Shown here: piece by piece, positions 3,931 through 6,470 of the stretch | How positions within the stretch are numbered: the first letter of the stretch is position 1 | Layout: the number at the start of each line of letters is the position of its first letter | From: Clostridia bacterium | Lineage (GTDB): Bacteria > Bacillota > Clostridia > Oscillospirales > CAG-272 | Direction: 5' to 3' | Assembly: GCA_017518025.1 (NCBI GenBank) | Contig: JAFWWR010000155.1 | Coordinates: 1-6,470, forward strand | Length of the DNA: 6,470 nt | The notes under the pieces: generated by a model | What the model saw: the letters and a program-made list of their open reading frames with translations, nothing else | What the model was told of the DNA's origin: nothing | Databases searched by the model: none | Made by a program: the position numbers and the translations under genes

Positions 3931-6243
3931 TCATTCCTCCCCGGCGAAATCGTCCACCGTACCCATTTTGTAAAACGGCGGCGGTATGAAGTCCGGGATC
4001 TTCTTATAAAGCGGAGCGTCGGGACGGATCCCGTAGTCCCGCCCATCGAAATCAACGAATCCCGGATCGTCGTCCGTGATGAAGTTGGTGTCGAGCCCCG
4101 TGGCGGTCTCCTCGCCGTTGTCCAGCTTGAACGGACGCGCGGCGCGGACGATCAGATTGTTCTCGTAGTGGTTGCACCAGGGGGTGCGGAGCCGCCGCTC
4201 CGCCCAGCCGGATTTTTCGACGTAATCCGGGTCCTGCAGGTCTTCGTGGTGCCGGAATACCGCCTTCACGTAGTCCCGGTAGGTGGGGTTGCGCCCCAGA
4301 TACTTCTCGTTGCTCATTTCCACCGCGGCGTCGTAGATTCCTTCGAAAAAGCCCTTCCAGTGGCCGAAGGAACAGAGCCAGTAGGAGATGTCGCCTCCGA
4401 AGGCGAAATATCCGGCGTCTATGCTGATATTGTTCCAGAAGCAGTGCTCGCCCCCGTTGTGGTGGTTGTACGAGCGTCCTCCGGATTCCCACTCCGTTCC
4501 GTCGCCTATGGTGCCGTTGCCGACGACGATGTTGCCGTAGGCGTACATACCCCGGGAGAGATCGTCGAAGTAAACGCCGTAGTCGCCCTTCACGAAGTCG
4601 TAGAAATAGTTGTATCTGTAATGGTTGGCGCAGGAGGAGCATCCGCCGCCTCCCACGTAGATCATTCCGGTGTCGTGGGTCTCCGTGTCGCCGCCCTTGA
4701 TGACGTTGTACTCCATGATGCACTCGTTGTTTCCGGCGTCCATGATGGTGGTGTACTCCAGATAGTTATGGGAGAGTATGTTTCCGACTCCGCCGGAACT
4801 TGAAAGACCGAAGCGGTTGTGCGGATTCTTCACGGTGCAGTTCTGGATGAAGTTGTTGCAGGGAATGAGATTCTTTCTGTCGCCGCCGGCGACCCCCGCC
4901 GCCTGAGTGGAGAAATGCTCGATCAAGGAGGCGATGAGGCCGTTCCGGTAACCGCCTTCCAGGACGACGGCGCTGTCTCCGCGGCCTGATCCCACGACGG
5001 TTCCGGTTATATGGCACCGCTGGATCAGTACCTGCCTGCAGTTTTCTACGATGAACGCAGATCCGGCGCATCTGCCCGCGTCGAGGTTGTCGATGAGCAC
5101 GTTCTCCGCCCCCTCGATAAGGAACAGGTCCACGGGGCGCGAGATGAAGCGCACGTCGTCGTCCTCCTTCAGCCCGCCCTCCGGGGGATAGAGGTACAGC
5201 GTGCCGTCCGACCGGTCCAGATACCACTCACCGGGGGCGTCCAGTTCCTCGAATACGTTGAGGAAGAAGTACGTGTTGTTCTCACCTTTCCGTATGGGGC
5301 TCGAGTCGAAGGGGCGGACTCCTCTGACGGACTTTTTCTCTCTGTCAAAGCCGCCGATCTCGGCGTACCGGCGCGTCCACTCGAAGCACAGCGCTCCGTA
5401 GAGGTAGATGTCGTCCCTCCACTCCCAGTCGAGGCACCGCTCGTCGGTGAGGCCGAATTCCCATGTGGGATCGTGCCCCTTGAAGGAGCTCCACGCGGAC
5501 ATGTCGTCGGGTCCTTCAATGCCGCCTGCGTAGATCCTGTCTCCGATGTTGAGCAGATCCTCGTCGGCGTTGGGATAGCGGGCGAGATCCTGGGGCTTGT
5601 TGTTGATGATGAGGGTCGAGCCGGCTATTGTTCCGAATTTTCCGACTCTTTCCACGACGGAGCCGAGATCTGTCACGCCGAGCCGGCGAAGATCGGCGCA
5701 GACGACGTGCTCCGCCGCCTCTTTTTTGAGCTTTTTCTTCATATCGCCGTCGGGGATCGGCCGGAACGCCGATACGGGAACGGAGAACGAGGCGGAGATC
5801 TTCGGGTGTGCGCCCTTGTCAGCCGTGATGATAAGCGGAGACGACTCGGTCCCGGAGTGCTCCGGCCCGATCTTCAGCGACTCGGTCAGATCGAAGTCGC
5901 CGCCCATAAGGACGATCTTCGCGCCGCCGAGTCCCTTGACTCTCTCCAGCGCCGCGGCGACGGTCCCGAGGGGAGCCGCCTTCGTGCCGGCGTTTCCGTC
6001 GTCGCCCTCCGGCGAGACGAAAAACGTGTTCGCGTTCGACATGGGGAACGCGTCGGTGTTGAAGGGCCTCACCACCGTGATTTCGTCGGGAAGCTCCGCC
6101 ACCGAGGCGAAGAAACGGTCTCTGACGCCGCCCTCTTCCGTGGGGCGCGCCTCGATCGGAGGGTAATCCTTCGGCATGTTGAGGTCAATGTCGAATCTCG
6201 CCGCCGTCACCTCGCGCAGTTTTCTGTCTGTCATCTTTTTCAT
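3931..6243 (-). CDS. Right-handed parallel beta-helix protein, possible carbohydrate-active enzyme
   Basis: This is a 770-residue protein. Residues 72-100 (NTFFVSPEGDDGNAGTKAAP, then a TVAAALE helix) are the usual entry to secreted-type beta-helix enzymes ('YYVSP.G.D.N.GT...P..T...A'). An inserted domain at about 180-360 has LARYPN (220-225) and DRSDGTLYLYPPEG (343-356), features I associate with GH141-like and related beta-helix glycosidases. Residues about 370-620 show the Asn-rich coils of the helix (ENVLIDNL, CHITGTVV, NNFIQNCTV, HNYLEYTTI, EYNVIKGG, GVYFDDLSRGMYAYGNIVV). The C-terminal DPGFVDFDGRDYGIRPDAPL is a common closing motif. No signal peptide or membrane segment is seen and there are over a dozen cysteines, including CSSC at 535-538, which points to the cytoplasm. 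ATG 6243 has AAAGGAG at 6251-6257; the in-frame ATG at 6267 overlaps the upstream gene's stop. The fold is fairly sure; substrate and reaction are not. Confidence 0.85.
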   Translation of the reverse strand: MKKMTDRKLREVTAARFDIDLNMPKDYPPIEARPTEEGGVRDRFFASVAELPDEITVVRPFNTDAFPMSNANTFFVSPEGDDGNAGTKAAPLGTVAAALERVKGLGGAKIVLMGGDFDLTESLKIGPEHSGTESSPLIITADKGAHPKISASFSVPVSAFRPIPDGDMKKKLKKEAAEHVVCADLRRLGVTDLGSVVERVGKFGTIAGSTLIINNKPQDLARYPNADEDLLNIGDRIYAGGIEGPDDMSAWSSFKGHDPTWEFGLTDERCLDWEWRDDIYLYGALCFEWTRRYAEIGGFDREKKSVRGVRPFDSSPIRKGENNTYFFLNVFEELDAPGEWYLDRSDGTLYLYPPEGGLKEDDDVRFISRPVDLFLIEGAENVLIDNLDAGRCAGSAFIVENCRQVLIQRCHITGTVVGSGRGDSAVVLEGGYRNGLIASLIEHFSTQAAGVAGGDRKNLIPCNNFIQNCTVKNPHNRFGLSSSGGVGNILSHNYLEYTTIMDAGNNECIMEYNVIKGGDTETHDTGMIYVGGGGCSSCANHYRYNYFYDFVKGDYGVYFDDLSRGMYAYGNIVVGNGTIGDGTEWESGGRSYNHHNGGEHCFWNNISIDAGYFAFGGDISYWLCSFGHWKGFFEGIYDAAVEMSNEKYLGRNPTYRDYVKAVFRHHEDLQDPDYVEKSGWAERRLRTPWCNHYENNLIVRAARPFKLDNGEETATGLDTNFITDDDPGFVDFDGRDYGIRPDAPLYKKIPDFIPPPFYKMGTVDDFAGEE
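3951..4143 (-). repeat. Tandem-duplication segment, copy 1 (3' end of the full beta-helix gene)
   Basis: Aligns without gaps to 6278-6470 at a fixed offset of 2327 bp. By eye there are 19 mismatches in 193 positions; 4037-4124 is identical to 6364-6451 for 88 bases. Confidence 0.9.
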
Positions 6244-6250
6244 GATCTGT

Positions 6251-6257
6251 CTCCTTT
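6251..6257 (-). promoter_or_regulatory. Shine-Dalgarno in the 20-bp gap between the beta-helix genes
   Basis: AAAGGAG on the - strand lies seven bases before ATG 6243. It occupies the short spacer after the upstream paralogue's stop (6264-6266), so the two genes are most simply read as one transcript. Confidence 0.8.
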
Positions 6258-6263
6258 CGGGAA

Positions 6264-6470
6264 TCATTCCGCCCCGTCGTCCACCGTGCCCATCTTCTCA
6301 AATGGCGGCGGTACGAAGTCGGGGATCTTACTGAACAGCGGCGCGTCGGGGCGGATCCCGTAATCCCGCCCATCGAAATCAACGAATCCCGGATCGTCGT
6401 CCGTGATGAAGTTGGTGTCGAGCCCCGTGGCGGTCTCCTCGCCGTTGTCCAACTTGTACGGCCGGGCGGC
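6264..6470 (-). CDS. C-terminal end of a second, paralogous beta-helix protein (partial)
   Basis: The frame is open from the window edge (base 6470 is the first base of a codon) for 68 residues to TGA at 6266-6264. The residues, from AARPYKLDNGEETATG to PPPFEKMGTVDDGAE, align end to end with residues 701-770 of the next gene. They contain the same closing motif DPGFVDFDGRDYGIRPDAPL and differ by a few substitutions and two missing residues near the end. It is therefore the tail of a tandem paralogue, probably of similar length, whose start lies right of the window. Nothing about its active site can be judged from this part. Confidence 0.9.
   Translation of the reverse strand, partial: AARPYKLDNGEETATGLDTNFITDDDPGFVDFDGRDYGIRPDAPLFSKIPDFVPPPFEKMGTVDDGAE
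6278..6470 (-). repeat. Tandem-duplication segment, copy 2 (3' end of the upstream beta-helix gene)
   Basis: The partner of 3951-4143. The repeat continues past the window edge, so its full length is unknown. The mismatches cluster outside the 88-nt identical block (about 15 in the first 86 bases and 4 in the last 19). Confidence 0.9.

Noticed and set aside
3886..4803. 305-codon open frame on the + strand
   Set aside because: It is antisense to the beta-helix gene, rich in Val/Arg/Gly/Ala runs typical of a mirrored GC-rich frame, has no ribosome site, and begins inside the terminator hairpin.
5011..6363. 450-codon open frame on the + strand
   Set aside because: It is antisense to both beta-helix genes and low-complexity in Arg/Val/Gly/Glu, with no recognisable domain or ribosome site. 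The - strand frame has clear family motifs.

Overview
The window looks like chromosome from a fairly GC-rich member of the Bacillota, most likely a gut- or rumen-type Clostridia lineage. This rests on strong AGGAGG-type ribosome-binding sites, an SLH-anchored wall protein, a clostridial-type sigma/anti-sigma pair, and a long-hairpin terminator style. It is an inference from gene content; no rRNA or other taxonomic marker is present.

Left part (1-1017, + strand). The window opens with the last 43 codons of a pyridoxal/pyridoxamine kinase-like protein. An array of eight small, sequence-diverse hairpins joined by a constant AATTCA/TGAATT linker follows (146-309). Next comes a short uridine-kinase-family P-loop kinase (332-880), and then a gene-free stretch of about 350 bp full of stem-loops, including terminators facing both ways.

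Middle part (1046-3840, - strand). A likely sigma-A promoter (3811-3840) drives a sigma-70-family (ECF-like) factor. A single-pass membrane protein of anti-sigma type overlaps it by 4 bp (ATGA). After 76 bp comes a secreted protein with three SLH domains. The extracellular C-terminal domain of the anti-sigma-like protein and the C-terminal domain of the SLH protein are recognisably homologous. The cluster therefore encodes the same probable sensor domain twice, once tethered to the membrane next to a sigma factor and once anchored to the cell wall. The SLH gene is also flanked by a 13-bp perfect inverted repeat with an extra 8-bp matching arm.

Right part (3841-6470, - strand). Two hairpin terminators insulate the sigma promoter from a 770-residue right-handed parallel beta-helix protein that has no signal peptide. 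A paralogue lies 20 bp upstream of it, of which only the last 68 residues are in the window. The two 3' ends share an uninterrupted 88-nt identical block inside otherwise diverged sequence, which suggests tandem duplication with gene conversion.

The strongest candidate for something undescribed is the sigma / membrane anti-sigma / SLH-paralogue trio. The structured hairpin array is second and the inverted repeat around the SLH gene is third.
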